This document shows positions 5,530 through 6,353 of a DNA stretch of 6,353 nt, piece by piece. Where the stretch lies: assembly GCA_030530185.1 (NCBI GenBank), contig JAUMVL010000101.1, positions 1-6,353 on the forward strand, in the 5' to 3' direction. The translations under genes and the position numbers were made by a program. Below the pieces are notes generated by a model. That model was not told the DNA's origin and did not search any database. It was given only the letters and a program-made list of their open reading frames with translations. This DNA is from Clostridia bacterium (GTDB lineage Bacteria; Bacillota; Clostridia; Christensenellales; CAG-138). How positions within the stretch are numbered: position 1 is the stretch's first letter; each line of letters begins with the position of its first letter.

Positions 5530-6353
5530 TCAGGAAATCTTTTCGACGTTGCCGTAATCGACGCCGAACGTTTCGACGCGGATCGATTCGATCACGACAT
5601 CCTCGAGCGGGAGGGACTTTTCGCCGCCGGAGTTCACGGTAACCGGGGTTGCGGCGATTTGGTCAAGCGTCTCGAACCCGTCGGTCAGCATGCCGAATGC
5701 GGCGTACTGCGCGTTCAAGAAGGCGCTGTCCGCATGCATGATAAAGAACTGGCTGCCTGCCGAATCCGGATCCTGCGCACGCGCCATCGAGATCACGCCG
5801 CGTTTGTGGCTGAGGTCGTTCTGCGTAAACCCGTTGCCCGCAAATTCGCCCTTGATCGAATATCCGGGACCGCCGGAGCCGTTGCCGGCGGGGTCGCCGC
5901 CCTGAATCATAAAACCGGCATAGATGCGGTGGAAGGTCAGCCCGTCATAGAACCCGCTGTTTGCGAGCGTGACAAAGTTGGCTACGGTGTTCGGCGCGAC
6001 ATTTGGGTAGAGCTCCAGCGTCATTGTGCCGCCGTCCTGCATGGTGATCGTTGCAATCGGGTTCTTTTCGGGCGCTGCCGCCTGCGGAACGGTCTCGCGC
6101 GGGAGATACGCCGCGCCGTGGTTGATCGCAAGCGAACCATCCTTTGCCGCGGTGAAGGTCATGCCGCCGTCCTCGGTCGACCAGTCGTTTCCGTCCTGCT
6201 TCAGCTTTTCGACCGAGATCGACTCTTTGCGATAGGCGTTGTCGAAGATGTTGACCTCGTTCAGCGTCAGCGTTTGGGCGGCGGTGTCGATCACGTATTC
6301 GGCATAGACGCCGTTCGTACCCTGCGGGGCGTAGATATAGGTTCCGTCGATGG
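5530..6353 (-). CDS. Cyclophilin-type peptidyl-prolyl cis-trans isomerase with an unrecognised N-terminal domain, 5' end off the window
   Basis: The minus-strand frame runs from the window edge to TGA at 5532-5530, giving 273 visible residues. The C-terminal domain (about 6060 down to 5575) is a cyclophilin, which interconverts cis and trans prolyl bonds in proteins. The catalytic block FHRIYAGFMIQGGD is present, with its His-Arg at 5931-5926, matching human CypA R55, F60, M61 and Q63. SMARA and AGSQFFIM follow (CypA A101, Q111, F113), then AAFGMLTDGFETLDQI. CypA Trp121 is Phe here (SAFLNAQY), as in many bacterial cyclophilins considered poorly sensitive to cyclosporin. Before the cyclophilin lie about 97 visible residues that I do not recognise, ending in an Ala/Pro-rich linker (VPQAAAPEKNP). 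The frame stays open past the GTG at 6294-6292 with protein-like sequence (YIYAPQGTNGVYAEYVID), so that GTG is not the start. A signal peptide or lipobox, if any, would be outside the window. An extracytoplasmic folding role is plausible but unproven. The gene is convergent with the antiporter operon, and no functional link is evident. Confidence 0.9.
   Translation of the reverse strand, partial: IDGTYIYAPQGTNGVYAEYVIDTAAQTLTLNEVNIFDNAYRKESISVEKLKQDGNDWSTEDGGMTFTAAKDGSLAINHGAAYLPRETVPQAAAPEKNPIATITMQDGGTMTLELYPNVAPNTVANFVTLANSGFYDGLTFHRIYAGFMIQGGDPAGNGSGGPGYSIKGEFAGNGFTQNDLSHKRGVISMARAQDPDSAGSQFFIMHADSAFLNAQYAAFGMLTDGFETLDQIAATPVTVNSGGEKSLPLEDVVIESIRVETFGVDYGNVEKIS

Noticed and set aside
5530..6294. 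Starting the isomerase at the GTG at 6294-6292
   Set aside because: The frame remains open and protein-like for 19 more codons to the window edge, and no convincing ribosome site precedes the GTG. The gene is treated as 5' truncated by the window.
1..6353. Mobile elements, CRISPR arrays, tRNA or rRNA genes
   Set aside because: Apart from the duplicated unit at 5000-5140, I saw no spaced direct repeats, terminal inverted repeats, transposase or integrase motifs, or tRNA-like cloverleaf sequences. Coding and composition are continuous across the window.

Overview
The window is GC-rich and densely coding. Strong GGAGG-type Shine-Dalgarno sites, tight gene packing and the mix of genes suggest a GC-rich anaerobic Firmicute (Clostridia-like). 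That assignment is an inference from style, not from a marker gene.

Positions 2-5461 on the + strand are the end of one operon. It encodes four consecutive membrane proteins of the proton-translocating antiporter-like family, which includes complex I NuoL/M/N, MrpA/MrpD and the membrane subunits of energy-converting hydrogenases. The first is only a C-terminal fragment. The second and third are 489 and 488 residues, collinear, and look like a tandem duplication. The fourth is 726 residues and NuoL-like, with 14 core membrane helices, a fifteenth helix, a long polar connecting segment and a final C-terminal anchor helix. Every copy retains the charged residues of the proton/ion channel wherever that part is present. 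The genes are 9, 9 and 12 bases apart and all lie in the same reading frame. No hydrogenase, NADH-dehydrogenase, quinone-module or small Mrp subunit lies in the window, so the electron-input half of the complex, if there is one, must be encoded upstream.

Positions 5485-5514 form a strong GC-rich hairpin between two convergent transcription units, with its best T-tract on the minus strand. Downstream, on the minus strand, the window ends inside a gene for a cyclophilin-type peptidyl-prolyl isomerase (5530-6353). Its N-terminal part, visible up to the window edge, is a separate unrecognised domain.

The most interesting point is a possible complex I-like machine with an enlarged membrane arm: at least four antiporter modules in a row, two of them apparently duplicated. 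It is combined with a terminal NuoL-like subunit whose lateral segment contains a recent 72-base (24-residue) tandem duplication. A longer lateral segment is what a complex with an extra pump module might need.
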